The position numbers were made by a program, and so were the translations under genes. The notes beneath the pieces were generated by a model. It saw only the letters and a list, made by a program, of their open reading frames with translations, searched no databases and was not told the DNA's origin. Below, in pieces: positions 32,791 through 44,300 of a stretch of 64,000 nucleotides of DNA (positions within the stretch are counted from its first letter, which is position 1; each line of letters begins with the position of its first letter). This stretch comes from Leptospira ainlahdjerensis (GTDB lineage Bacteria; Spirochaetota; Leptospiria; Leptospirales; Leptospiraceae), in assembly GCF_016919175.1 (NCBI RefSeq), contig NZ_JAFFPU010000075.1, forward strand, positions 62,001 through 126,000, written 5' to 3'.

Positions 32791-33282
32791 ATGTATCGAA
32801 TCGGAAACGGAATCGACTTTCACAAACTGGAAATCAATTCGGAACGTCCACTCGTTTTGGGAGGAATCGAATGTGAATCGGAATTCGCTCTCGTGGGGCA
32901 CTCGGACGCAGACATCATTCTTCATGCGATATCCGACGCGATCTTGGGAGCCCTGGCCCTCGGCGATATCGGACAACATTTTCCGGACACCGATCCAAAA
33001 CTAAAAAATATCGATAGTAAGATCATTCTTTTAAAGTGTTTGGAGCTGATGAGAGAAAGAAATTTCGAACTTGTCAACGTAGACTGTACGGTGATCGGAG
33101 AAAGACCAAAGATCGCCCCTCTCAAAGAAAGAATTACAAAATCCTTAAGTGAACTCTTGTCTCTACCCTTGGATTGTGTTTCCGTAAAAGCCACGACTAC
33201 CGAAAAGATGGGCGCTCTTGGAAGACAGGAAGGAATCGGGACTTTCTGTACGATTCTTCTGAGCAAGAATTCAAAGATTTGA
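32791..33282 (+). CDS. ispF: 2-C-methyl-D-erythritol 2,4-cyclodiphosphate synthase
   Basis: The 163-residue protein has the metal-binding GIDFHKL (Asp9, His11), [20 protein letters not shown], the [14 protein letters not shown] loop and [20 protein letters not shown]. IspF makes the cyclic diphosphate in the non-mevalonate isoprenoid pathway. It is a single gene, 213 bases after nadA. Confidence 0.96.
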   Translation: MYRIGNGIDFHKLEINSERPLVLGGIECESEFALVGHSDADIILHAISDAILGALALGDIGQHFPDTDPKLKNIDSKIILLKCLELMRERNFELVNVDCTVIGERPKIAPLKERITKSLSELLSLPLDCVSVKATTTEKMGALGRQEGIGTFCTILLSKNSKI

Positions 33283-33640
33283 TTCGGATTCTTATTGAGA
33301 TTTTTTCCGAAAACCAAAAAGAAATTTTTTAAGAGCTCCCGCAAAACCCAACATCTCGTGATCTAACCTTTTCGAGAGATTATTTCGTCGATTAAAAACG
33401 GAGGAGTTCCCACAACTTCCTGTTTTTTTTTTTTTGGGGGGGGGGGGGAGTTCTGATTCTGTGTCTGAAACGACCAACGATTTGTTCTTGGTTAGATAAA
33501 CGTATTTACGAGAACGATTCTTATACCCGGACGTAGGTCTGCAAATACGAAATCAAAGGAGAAACATCGATTCTTTTGCGATTCGAACACGAATTCTTAC
33601 ACCGCCTTAAATACAAGAAAAGAGGAATGGTCCATTGCTC
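33283..33640. other. Gap with T13-G13 tract and repeat copies
   Basis: The gap after ispF has no convincing gene. A hairpin repeat copy GGAGGAGTTCCCACAACTT starts at 33400. At 33423-33448 there is a run of 13 T followed directly by 13 G, then GAGTTCT resembling another repeat centre. Long homopolymers of this kind can vary in length. Confidence 0.6.
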
Positions 33641-33664
33641 AAAAGTAGGAACTCTTACTTTTTT
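33641..33664. repeat. Hairpin repeat at the 3' end of the 33655 lipoprotein gene
   Basis: AAAAGTAGGAACTCTTAC followed by T6. On the minus strand the lipoprotein gene's TAA stop (33655-33657) is inside this element. The arms pair with one mismatch. Confidence 0.7.
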
Positions 33665-34398
33665 AAAGAATCTTCAAAGGCAATTTTAGAAATATCAGCT
33701 TTCAAAAAAATTTTCTTTTCTCGGATCGTTTTTGGAACCCGCATATCAATCTTGTGTAGATTCGCTTTTTGAATGGAAATTTTTTTTCCTTCCAGACTCT
33801 CCATCAAAACTTCTTTGTCGTCTTGACCGATCTGCCTTCCGTCGATGCTGGAACCGTCTCGCAAAATCGCACGATCCGTAAAGCCGCCGTTAGGATCGGG
33901 GAACACGGCCTCGACGTCGATGGAGCTCTCATCAAACGCAAGAATTTTCACTTGGGACAAGGACTCTCCGGATTTCAGATATAAGGAAACTTTTCCGGAT
34001 GCGGCCAGTTGATAAAGAGTCTGATCCACGGATTGTTTTTCCGGATTCCAACTATTTGCAAATAAATTCTCGTCACAAAATTCTATTGTCCTCGTTCTTC
34101 TTACGAGAGTGATCGCCCAACCTCCGATTAGAGTAACCGCATAGTCTTTCCAATTCGTGACCTCCGTGACTCTCAAAGTCTGACCCGCGGGAAGATTGGG
34201 TTCGGATTTACGAAACACGGGAACCAAACCGAATAAAAAAGAATAAAGAGGTTCTACGGAAGCAATCTTGCAAGTTGCGTCCGCTGAAGCCAAAATCGTT
34301 CTATGACTTTTATCCTCGCTCAATCTCTGATCGATCTTACAATCAGAGAGAAGAACAAAAAAGTAGAATGGGAATAGAATATAGAGTTTAACTTTCAT
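33655..34398 (-). CDS. Putative lipoprotein of unknown function
   Basis: The 247-residue protein has a signal peptide and a lipobox ending at Cys20 (LLSDC). The N-terminal half (ATCKIASVEPLYSFLFGLVP, GQTLRVTEVTNWKDYAVTLI, GGWAITLVRRTRTIEFC) resembles other leptospiral lipoproteins of unknown function. The C-terminal half (ISIQKANLHKIDMRVPKTI) has an SH3-like or beta-sandwich look. There are two mature Cys beyond the lipid site. It stands upstream of the T13-G13 gap, and the next minus-strand gene is 65 bases away. Confidence 0.72.
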   Translation of the reverse strand: MKVKLYILFPFYFFVLLSDCKIDQRLSEDKSHRTILASADATCKIASVEPLYSFLFGLVPVFRKSEPNLPAGQTLRVTEVTNWKDYAVTLIGGWAITLVRRTRTIEFCDENLFANSWNPEKQSVDQTLYQLAASGKVSLYLKSGESLSQVKILAFDESSIDVEAVFPDPNGGFTDRAILRDGSSIDGRQIGQDDKEVLMESLEGKKISIQKANLHKIDMRVPKTIREKKIFLKADISKIAFEDSLKK

Positions 34399-34463
34399 TT
34401 AAAACGACGACCTTGTATAAAAAATAATACTTTGTTTTCCGAAACCGATTTAATCCCAAAAGA

Positions 34464-35495
34464 TTAAGAAGCGAGATTATACATACAACGTATCGCCTTT
34501 CCTTTGCTGCTTTTCGTATGTGTTGTGGTCCTGCTTACGCCGCCGAATTGAATCACTTGCATCGTTGCGGTCGTACATCCGCTCGGAGTAAACGTCCAAT
34601 AGTAACCGTTCACGGTTTGCGGAAATAATTCTACGTTGATCGTAGACCCGGTATTGCCGGAGCACTGGTCTCCGGTTCCACACAAGGGCCCTTTCGAATA
34701 AGGACTACAAGAAGTCAAAAGGTTCATATCGTCGAAAGAACCCGGACGCATTACGCTTGGGGGTATATTAGGAGGTGATAAAGTAGTTTGCATCTCATGA
34801 CAGGCATTTTGAAATGCTGGCTTCCCGTAAGCGTCACAGGCGCCGTCGTCGGTATCACAAAACGCGATCTCAGTGTTAGCTCCGTAATTGTCCTCCGCAC
34901 TTCCTTTCCCCTGACAGTCGTTAAAGCCTGGTCTCCAGATTTGACCGTAAGAACACTTCGTCCAAAGCAACATTCCTAAGAGAACCGTTCCATTCAAACG
35001 ATCTCCAGGTAACGCCTGTTTTACGGTAACCGTATAATTTTGAACGGCCCCTTTTTCATCCGTAAACTTGTAGATCACGGGGTTCGTAAAGTCCTGCACC
35101 GATATACCGGAAGTTTGTTTTACCCCATCCACTTCCAGAGAAGAATTTTCCGGAATTCGAAACGTGGGTTTTAGAGTTGTTACACTAGCTCCATTCGGAA
35201 CAGCCACCGTAACCGTAGAATTCGGTTGTGCTTCCGTGATTCCTCCGGCGCAAATCCCCGCCCCGCAATAGTTCGAAAAAGAAGAAGAAAAATCGAACGC
35301 AAATCCTTGAATTCCATCGGCGTTCGGTTTTACCACGGAGGCCAAAGCCACGAATTGTTGTTCTGTACAATCAGGACAGTTTTCCTTGGTAGGAAAAATC
35401 GACTCGGTGACAAATTGAGAAAGAGGATTTAAAAAACAGTTTGTAGAAAGGCTACTCACCAAAATCAAAAGGAGTATGCAAATAAATCTTTTCAT
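34464..35495 (-). CDS. Lipoprotein with Ig-like and Lcl/DUF1566-like domains
   Basis: I used the ATG at 35495, giving a signal peptide and lipobox at Cys20 (LSTNC); the frame stays open to 35651. The N-terminal half has TVTVAVPNGASVTTLKPTFR and TNPVIYKFTDEKGAVQNYTV, the pattern of exported DUF5018/Ig-like repeats. The C-terminal half is Cys-rich (CSYGQIWRPGFNDCQGKG, CHEMQTT, CSPYSKGPLC, GYYWTFTPSGCTTATMQVIQ) and resembles Lcl C-terminal (DUF1566) domains found on surface proteins. It is probably a surface adhesin-type lipoprotein, which is inference. Confidence 0.78.
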   Translation of the reverse strand: MKRFICILLLILVSSLSTNCFLNPLSQFVTESIFPTKENCPDCTEQQFVALASVVKPNADGIQGFAFDFSSSFSNYCGAGICAGGITEAQPNSTVTVAVPNGASVTTLKPTFRIPENSSLEVDGVKQTSGISVQDFTNPVIYKFTDEKGAVQNYTVTVKQALPGDRLNGTVLLGMLLWTKCSYGQIWRPGFNDCQGKGSAEDNYGANTEIAFCDTDDGACDAYGKPAFQNACHEMQTTLSPPNIPPSVMRPGSFDDMNLLTSCSPYSKGPLCGTGDQCSGNTGSTINVELFPQTVNGYYWTFTPSGCTTATMQVIQFGGVSRTTTHTKSSKGKAIRCMYNLAS

Positions 35496-35739
35496 ATTAT
35501 AACTTTCCAATAGAAAGCAGTGTAACCCAGAAATCAGATCTTGCATCCAAATTTCAAAAAGAAGAACGGAAAGTGTATAAAAAAGTGATTTTATTCCCCA
35601 GAACCGGCTTTCTATTCCATAAAAATTGCCGTTTGAGAAAAACCATCTCACTCATTCGAGTAGTATTCGACTCTTTATTCAATGGACTCTGGTCGCTTAA
35701 CAGAAACGTCAAACCGAAGTGGACGAAAGTTTCTTTTGA

Positions 35740-36243
35740 CTAAGGAATGTCGAAACTAAAATTCTCCAGATCATCGACGGGAGTTTTTTTGAAAATGAGC
35801 GCGTCCGAACCGTCGCTATAGTAGTGTTTTCTTATATGAATTCTTTGAAATCCGCAGGAATTATAAAGACCGATCGCGGGAAGATTATTCGAACTGACCT
35901 CTAAGAAAAAAGTTTTGTCTTTCTGAGAATCGAGCAGGAATTCCAACATTTGTTTGGCTTTTCCTTCTCTTCTTTGGGAGGAATCGACTGCGACTTTATA
36001 AATTTCGATTTCATCTCCAACGAGTTTGTAGAGCACATAACCAAGATCCTTAACGCCGATCCCTTCCGATTCCACAAAGTGGGAAAGAATCATGGCTTCG
36101 GTCCAGGCTTGAGTTCCAAAACAGGAGCTTTCAAGTGGGAAGAGCCAGTTCAAATCCGATTTATCGAGCTTTTTTACTTCCAAAAGATTGAAACCCTTTT
36201 TGATTTTACAGTCAAATTCTGATTGCAGCAGTCCAATGTTCAA
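35740..36243 (-). CDS. GNAT acetyltransferase, RimI-like
   Basis: The 167-residue protein has the GNAT core: [40 protein letters not shown] (acetyl-CoA loop RxxGxA type), [20 protein letters not shown] and [15 protein letters not shown]. The final pattern (GLYxxxGF...R..YY..G.DA..) is characteristic of RimI, which acetylates the N terminus of ribosomal protein S18. Other protein N termini are also possible. The gene stands alone on the minus strand. Confidence 0.87.
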   Translation of the reverse strand: MNIGLLQSEFDCKIKKGFNLLEVKKLDKSDLNWLFPLESSCFGTQAWTEAMILSHFVESEGIGVKDLGYVLYKLVGDEIEIYKVAVDSSQRREGKAKQMLEFLLDSQKDKTFFLEVSSNNLPAIGLYNSCGFQRIHIRKHYYSDGSDALIFKKTPVDDLENFSFDIP

Positions 36244-36315
36244 TCAAGATTCAGCACCGATCATATTCGAGAAGATTGAATTCTTCTTAGGGATCTTAAG
36301 AATTAAGGAGTTCGT

Positions 36316-36663
36316 ATGAAAAAAATAGGTAAGATCGTATACGCGGTTCCCTTTGCGATTTTCGGATTGTTTCACTTCCTTTCCGCTCCGGCTATGTCCG
36401 GGATGGTTCCGTCTTACATTCCCTTTCCGGTAATTTGGGTTTACCTCATCGGCTTGGCCTTGCTCGCGGCTTCCGTTTCCATTATTACCGGAATCAAAAC
36501 TCATCTCGCGACGATCCTTCTTGCGGTTCTTCTCGGAATTTTTATCGTTTTGGTCCATCTTCCGGGGGCGGCGGCCGGAAATCAAATGTCCACGGTTTCC
36601 TTTCTCAAAGACCTTTCTTTGTTAGGTGCGGCTCTTTTGATCGCCGGTTCCACAAAAGACTAA
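36316..36663 (+). CDS. DoxX-like membrane protein
   Basis: The 115-residue protein has four transmembrane segments and the DoxX pattern VYAVPFAIFGLFHFLSAPAM, PFPVIWVYLIGLALLAASVS, TILLAVLLGIFIVLVHLPG. The start follows AAGGAG. DoxX-family proteins are linked to redox or oxidative stress functions in other bacteria, and the role here is unknown. A strong terminator follows at 36675. Confidence 0.82.
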   Translation: MKKIGKIVYAVPFAIFGLFHFLSAPAMSGMVPSYIPFPVIWVYLIGLALLAASVSIITGIKTHLATILLAVLLGIFIVLVHLPGAAAGNQMSTVSFLKDLSLLGAALLIAGSTKD

Positions 36664-36674
36664 GTCCTTTTTTT

Positions 36675-36706
36675 AAAAAAAGCGGGGTTTTTCCTCCGCT
36701 TTTTTT
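36675..36706 (+). terminator. Terminator after the DoxX-like gene
   Basis: AAAAAAAGCGG / CCGCTTTTTTT (36675-36685, 36696-36706) is a perfect 11-bp stem ending in T7, 11 bases after the stop codon. Confidence 0.9.
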
Positions 36707-36828
36707 CATTTTCCTTTCAAAACCCCCTTCCCCCCTTTCGATCCGAGAACCGTAACAATTAGGGAGATGAGATTTTTTCCGTTAGCCGATAGTTACTAAG
36801 GAAGACTCACCCGTTGCGAGGAAGTTTC

Positions 36829-37713
36829 ATGTCACAAAAAATTCTACGCTCTCTTATCGTTTTTACGGTTCTCTTTATTGTTTCCTGCGAAAGATCCAAG
36901 AACTTCGGATTTCAGAATCGGGGAGATCGACCTCCCACCGTAGAAGATCTGGAAGCTTGGAAAGAAAGACTAGCCCTAAACGAAGCCGAAATCATAGAAC
37001 TGGAAAAAAAAATCTCAGCGATGGCCCAAAAGACTCGATCCGCCGGCGCCTTGAGCTGGAAGATCGCACAAGGTTATATGAAAATCGGCGATTACGATAT
37101 GGGAGTAAAATACTATAACCGCGCTCTCAAAGAAAACAACGAAGGAAAAAAAGTCGAAATCGTAGGAGCTGAACTTCATTTTTTCGAACCTGCAATCCCG
37201 TATTTTGAAAAAGCGCTTCTTCTCAAGCCGATCGACCAACAGCTGTTATACGAGACCGCTCTTGCTTACGCGAACGCTTCCAAAGACAGAGGCTGGGAAA
37301 CCACAAGAAGACAGATTGCAATCGATCTTTTTACCCATCTTGCGATCCAGGATCCGAGGGATTCTCGATTTCCATTTCAATTGGCTCTGATCTACTTCGA
37401 TTCTTCCATGCCGGATTCTTCTTGGGAAGGAGTTTCAGCCGGTTTTCACGATCAGGACAAGGCGTTAAGAATTTTGGACGATATTCTAAAAAAGGAATTT
37501 AGGAACGTCCCCGCTCGTTTTGCAAAGGCCAATTTTTTATACAGACTCGGAAAAACCGAAGACGCAAAGGAAGAATATCTTAAAATCAAAAAGACGATCG
37601 AAGAATTAAACGACGCCGGTTTGGTTCGAGAAGGTCTGAATAAAAACGATTCTTATCAGAACGTTCTTCAAAATTTAAAAAAAATCTCCGAAAGCTCCTC
37701 GAAGGAAGAATGA
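36829..37713 (+). CDS. TPR-repeat lipoprotein
   Basis: The 294-residue protein begins at the ATG at 36829, preceded by GAGGAAG, with a lipobox ending at Cys20 (FIVSC). Helical repeats follow (WKIAQGYMKIGDYDMGVKYY, PYFEKALLLKPIDQQLLYET, RFAKANFLYRLGKTEDAKEE), a TPR scaffold probably facing the periplasm. Its stop overlaps the dprA start by 4 bases (ATGA), so the two are coupled although their functions look unrelated. Confidence 0.85.
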   Translation: MSQKILRSLIVFTVLFIVSCERSKNFGFQNRGDRPPTVEDLEAWKERLALNEAEIIELEKKISAMAQKTRSAGALSWKIAQGYMKIGDYDMGVKYYNRALKENNEGKKVEIVGAELHFFEPAIPYFEKALLLKPIDQQLLYETALAYANASKDRGWETTRRQIAIDLFTHLAIQDPRDSRFPFQLALIYFDSSMPDSSWEGVSAGFHDQDKALRILDDILKKEFRNVPARFAKANFLYRLGKTEDAKEEYLKIKKTIEELNDAGLVREGLNKNDSYQNVLQNLKKISESSSKEE

Positions 37714-38649
37714 ATCTTTTAGTTCTCGCGGATCCCAAGGTCTCGCAATTTTGCATTCGCACAAGAATATTCAAAAAATGGAATTCTTGGGAGGAAGCTC
37801 AAGTCAATCTACGTTCTTCCCTTCCGGAATCCATTTTGCGGAACGCGGAATCTTTTTCCAAAAGAATTTCGGAAGAACTTCAAGACCTGAGATTCTCGAT
37901 CCTTTCCATCTTCGACGAGGAATATCCTCCGCTCTTAAAAGAAATCTTCGACCCTCCTCTGATCCTTTTTGCAAAAGGAAATCGAAAGATTCTTCTTGAG
38001 AATTTTGTGGCCGTCGTGGGAACGAGAGAACCTTCTCCGATTTCCTCCTTTGCCGCGACTTTACTTCCTTCGTTTTTCAAAACTCAGAAAGTTTCCGGAA
38101 TCGTTTCCGGTTTTGCAAAAGGAATCGACGCAGTCGCCATGTATTCCGCACTTGAAGACGACCTCGCCGTGATCGGCGTGATGGGAACCGGACCGGAAAC
38201 CGAATATCCGAACGAAAATAGAAAATTGTATCGGAGCATGAAAGAATCGAATCGAGCTTTGATCCTTACGGAATATCCTCCCGGTCATGTCCCATTAAAA
38301 TATTCTTTTCCAAAACGAAATCGAATCATTACGGGAATTTGCTCTTCGGTTTTTATCTTAGAAGCTCCCGAAAAATCGGGAGCCGTCTCCTCCGCGCACA
38401 ACGCACTCGAACAGGATCGTCAGATCTTTATCTTCTCCCATCCGAGCCAAACTCGAAATCAAGGAGGAGAACTTTTAATCCGAGAAGGAGCCGACGTTTT
38501 GGATTTGAACACCATCTCTTTGGGAATGGAGGAAGTCTTTCATACAAACGAGCTTTTGCCCGATTCTCAATCGGCGATCCCGGGAATGCTTGCAGAACTT
38601 ACAAAGAAACGTTTTTCTGGCGAGTGGAAACCTATCGGATCCGGATACT

Positions 38650-40161
<1,512 letters not shown>

Positions 40162-40163
40162 CG

Positions 40164-40934
40164 TTATACACCCACAAAGGACCGCATCGATACCGATCGG
40201 TTTTGAAAACTATGATGAATAAACTTTACCTTTTCTTCCGGCCTCATAGCGCCTAAAACATAAAAGATCGGTTCAAAATGTTCCGTGGAAGGAGCGGCCA
40301 ACCTGGCTATGTCCCCTTTCTTTTGAAATTCTAATATTGCTTTATCGTTTCTGGATTCCAGAGCTTGGCGGACAAACTCGTCAAACTCGATCGCCCAGTC
40401 CGCCGGAGTCGCGTTCATATTGTGGAAGTCAGCTTTTCCAAGATTGTGAACGATATTTCCGCTTCCTACGATCAAAGTTCCTTCTTCTCTCAACTTTCTT
40501 AATTCTTGTCCAATCTCGTATTGTTGTTCGGGACTCAGGTTTGCGTCTATGCTCAGTTGTACCACGGGAAGATTCGCTTTTTGAAAAAGAAAATAAAGGA
40601 CACCCCAACTTCCGTGATCGATTCCCCACTCTGACGTGGTTTGTATGGACACCGTCTTTACGAGTTCTTTCACACGATTGGCCAACGACGGATCTCCTTT
40701 CGGTCGATATTCGATTGCATACAACGTATCAGGAAATCCGTAAAAGTCGTAAATCTGTTCCGGCGGATCGGAAATTGTCACATAAGTCCCTCGAGTCTTC
40801 CAATGCGCCGAAACGACGAGTATATTTTTCACTCCCTCCAAATTAGAACCGAAGGCTTCCAAACTTCGAGTGAATTCGGATGGAATAACGAGGTTCATCG
40901 GCGATCCGTGACCTAAGAATAAAACTGGATTCAT
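40164..40934 (-). CDS. DODA-type extradiol dioxygenase (YgiD-like)
   Basis: The protein of about 256 residues starts MNPVLFLGHGSPMN, the signature of class III (LigB-fold) extradiol ring-opening enzymes of the YgiD/DOPA 4,5-dioxygenase type. Metal ligands are seen in FLGHGSP, VVSAHWKT and the late HFEPIFYVLGA region, with IDHGSWGVLYFLF in the active site. It uses zinc or iron. The natural substrate is unknown. The ORF reaches 41057, but codons upstream of 40934 are not family-like. It converges with the HTTM gene, with 2 bases between stops. This LigB fold is unrelated to leptospiral LigB. Confidence 0.87.
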   Translation of the reverse strand: MNPVLFLGHGSPMNLVIPSEFTRSLEAFGSNLEGVKNILVVSAHWKTRGTYVTISDPPEQIYDFYGFPDTLYAIEYRPKGDPSLANRVKELVKTVSIQTTSEWGIDHGSWGVLYFLFQKANLPVVQLSIDANLSPEQQYEIGQELRKLREEGTLIVGSGNIVHNLGKADFHNMNATPADWAIEFDEFVRQALESRNDKAILEFQKKGDIARLAAPSTEHFEPIFYVLGAMRPEEKVKFIHHSFQNRSVSMRSFVGV

Positions 40935-41057
40935 ACTGTTATTTAGACACATTCCGCAGTAAAAAGAAACACAGTTTTGATGAATTTCCAAAAATACAAG
41001 TTTCGCTTCCCTAAATTTGGAAATTATTTTCAAGGGCCCTAATGCTTCCTTTTTCAA

Positions 41058-41380
41058 ATCCGATGTTGTATCACGGCCGTCAGTTACTAACTATTCGACT
41101 ATATATTAAATTTTTATAATATTTTTGATCATCTTTCTTCCATAGCTGTTATTTTTTATCTACTTGAGTGACATAGAACAAAATCGGATTCATAAGCAAG
41201 TCATGATCGTTTGAGTCTTTTTAGATTATGGCAATTTAAAGTAATTTTATGTACTTCATTTTAGAAAAACAAATCCGTAATCATTCATCATCATCGGAAT
41301 AATCATTTAATTTTAAAAAAGTAAGCATCATGCCGGAAATCCATAGATCGAATCGTCCTAACTCTCAACAGGCCAGATTG
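41058..41380 (+). promoter_or_regulatory. Promoter and leader region of ligB
   Basis: This AT-rich gap lies between the divergent dioxygenase gene and the ligB start. In L. interrogans the lig genes have a long 5' leader whose RNA structure controls translation by temperature, as published. The leader here spans at least part of 41200-41380, including an open in-frame stretch from 41330 that I regard as untranslated. I see no strong ribosome binding site before the ATG at 41381 (CAGGCCAGATTG). The exact promoter cannot be fixed by eye. Confidence 0.55.
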
Positions 41381-44300
41381 ATGAAGAAAAAAGTTTTAAT
41401 CCTCGTTCCCCTGTTTTTATTTTTACAAAGTTGTATGGCTTGGCCTATGTTGACCGGAGCCGTCGGCTTAGCGGTAGGAAAAAAAAGCGGTGGAACTCCG
41501 TTGTTCTTTCTTCCGTCCAGCGGTTCCGAATCTGCGATCACTCGTATTGAACTCACTTCACAAAACACTTCGATAGCAAAGGGAACAAGCTCTCAATTTT
41601 ACGTTACCGCAGTTTTTGAAAACGGAACCAATCGTGATGTCACGAGTTCCTCTACTATTTTCTCTTCTTCCGTTTCGATCGCCGCGATCGAAGGAAATTC
41701 CGTAAGAGGTCTTTCCGTAGGATCTTCCGATTTAGAAGCCGCCTACCAAGGGTTTACTTCTCGATTGACGATTTCTGTGACACCGGCTCTTTTGAATTCG
41801 ATTCAAGTAACGACTTTGGATTCGGGTCCGTTAGCAATCGGTTCCAGCAGACAATTCTCGGCTACCGGTATCTTTTCGGACGGTTCCAATCAAGATCTGA
41901 CGAACGATCCTTTGACAACCTGGTCTTCCAGCAACGACTCCATAATTTCGGTTAACGTCTCGGGTTTAGCTACCGCTCATTCTTCCGGTACTGTCAGCAT
42001 CCGCGCCACCTTCGCTTCCAAACAAGGTTTTATTCTAACCACGGCCAACGGCGTCACACTTTCTTCGATTCAAGTGACTCCTTCTAATCCGAGTGTTCCC
42101 TTGGGCGCGAATCTACAATTCCTTGCGACCGGAATCTATTCCGATAATTCCACACAAGATCTTACGAACTCAGTTACTTGGACGGTATTGGATACAGCCG
42201 TCGCTACGATTGGAAACGACGGATTATCTCAGACAATGGATATCGGCTCTACCTCCGTATTTGCCACTTTAGGATCCAAAATCGGTTTATCCACGTTAAC
42301 CGTAACATCGGCGTCTCTCGTTTCCATTTCGATTCAACCAGTCAATTCGTCCGGAGCCAAGGGATTATCGACTTCCTTTCGAGCAATAGGAATTCTTTCG
42401 GACAATTCGAGTTTGGATATTACGGATCAGGTAGTTTGGACGACGACGGACCCTAACATTCTCGCCGTTTCAAACGCTTCCGGTTCTCATGGCTTGGGTT
42501 TTTCTCTCAATCCGGGTACGGTCACAATCTCCGCTTTGATCGGAGGTATAGAAGGTTATACCGATTTTACGGTGACTCCGGCAGAACTCGTTTCGATTTC
42601 GGTGACTCCGATTCTTTCTTCCAAAGCAAAAGGTCTTACTGAACAATTTTTTGCAACGGGAACTTACACCGATAACTCTACATTAGACATTACGAATTCC
42701 GTTACCTGGACTTCTTCCTCGTCGATCGTGAGTATCTCCAATACAAGCGGCGCAAAAGGTTTTGCCCAGACTATTTCCATTGGAACTACGATCATTACTG
42801 CGACCTTTGGAAGTATTTCCGGGAACACTACGTTCGCAGTCACTTCGGCGATTCTCACTTCGATCCAGGTGACCCCGTCTGATTCTTCTTTAGCAAAAGG
42901 TTTAGTGAGAATTTTTACAGCTACTGGAATCTATTCGGATGCTTCCAATTTGGACATTACTTCCTCGGTTACCTGGTCTTCTTCCGACCCGATCATCTCC
43001 TTGATCTCCAACGCGAGCGGTAGTGAAGGTCTCGCCTTCGGAAACGAGGTCGGCATCACTTCCATACGGGCGACTTTGGGAAGTATTTCAAGTCCCCCCG
43101 CTACGTTATCCGTAACGGCGGCGGAACTAGTTTCGATCGGAATCACTCCTTCCTCCGCAACCAGAGCAAAGGGATTGACTCAGAATTTTACGGCCACGGG
43201 CGTCTTTACTGATCATTCCACACAAAACATTACCGAACAAGTGACTTGGTTTTCTTCGGATACCATCATCGCGCAGATCTCAAACTTACCCGGAAACAAA
43301 GGTTTCACAAACGCTCTTCTTCCCGGTTCCAGCGATATCACCGCAACCTTAGGATCCGTTTCAAGTCCTTCGATTCCTTTTGTCGTGACTCCCGCCGAAT
43401 TAATTTCGATTTCGGTTACACCTCCGAACCCTTCCGTTGCAAAAGGTTTTTCACAACAATTCGTTGCGACCGGAACTTATACTGACAACACAACCCAAAA
43501 TATAACCGGTTCCGTTAGTTGGTCTTCCTCTAATCCTTCAAAGGCTCAGATCAGCAATTCGACGGGGAGTGAAGGACTTGCCTCTACTCTTGACGTTGGG
43601 AATGTCGCGATTACGGCTACGTTAGGATCGATCTCGGGCTCTTCGAACTTAACGATTTCATCGGCGGTTTTGATTACGATTCAAGTTGCTCCTACGAACC
43701 CTTCCGTCGCAAAAGGCCTGAGCAAACAGTTCACGGCCACCGGTATTTACTCGGACAACTCCACGCAGGATCTGACTTTGCTTGCGACATGGTCTTCTTC
43801 GGATTCTTCCAAAATTCTTATTAGCAACGCATCCGGTTCGGAGGGTTTGGCCTCGGCAAATGCATTAGGATTTTCGAATATTATTGCAACTTACGGTTCG
43901 ATCCAGAGCGCGATTAGTATGATGACGGTCACACCGGCGGAACTCGTGAGCGTGGTCGTCAGCCCTCCCTCTCCTTCAAAGCCGAAAGGGCTGACTCAGC
44001 AGTTCACTGCAAACGGAATCTTTACCGATAGCACGAGTCAAAATCTCACTGAGTCGGCGACTTGGTATTCTTCCGATACGAACGTCGCTCCGATCAGCAA
44101 CGCAACTGGAAGTGTCGGATCGGCTACGGCGCTTTCCACCGGTTCTACAAATATTTACGCGGTTTTCAATTCTTTGACCAGCAATACGGTCAGCTTTACG
44201 GTCACTCCGGCCGTTCTGGTTTCGATCCAAATCAGTCCTTCGGATTCTAATCTCGCAAAAGGATTGAGTCGACAATTCAGCGCTCTCGGAATCTACTCGG

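Noticed and set aside
40164..40934. Second lig gene because of the LigB fold name
   Set aside because: This is an extradiol dioxygenase of the LigB enzyme fold (GHGSP motif), unrelated to leptospiral immunoglobulin-like LigB.
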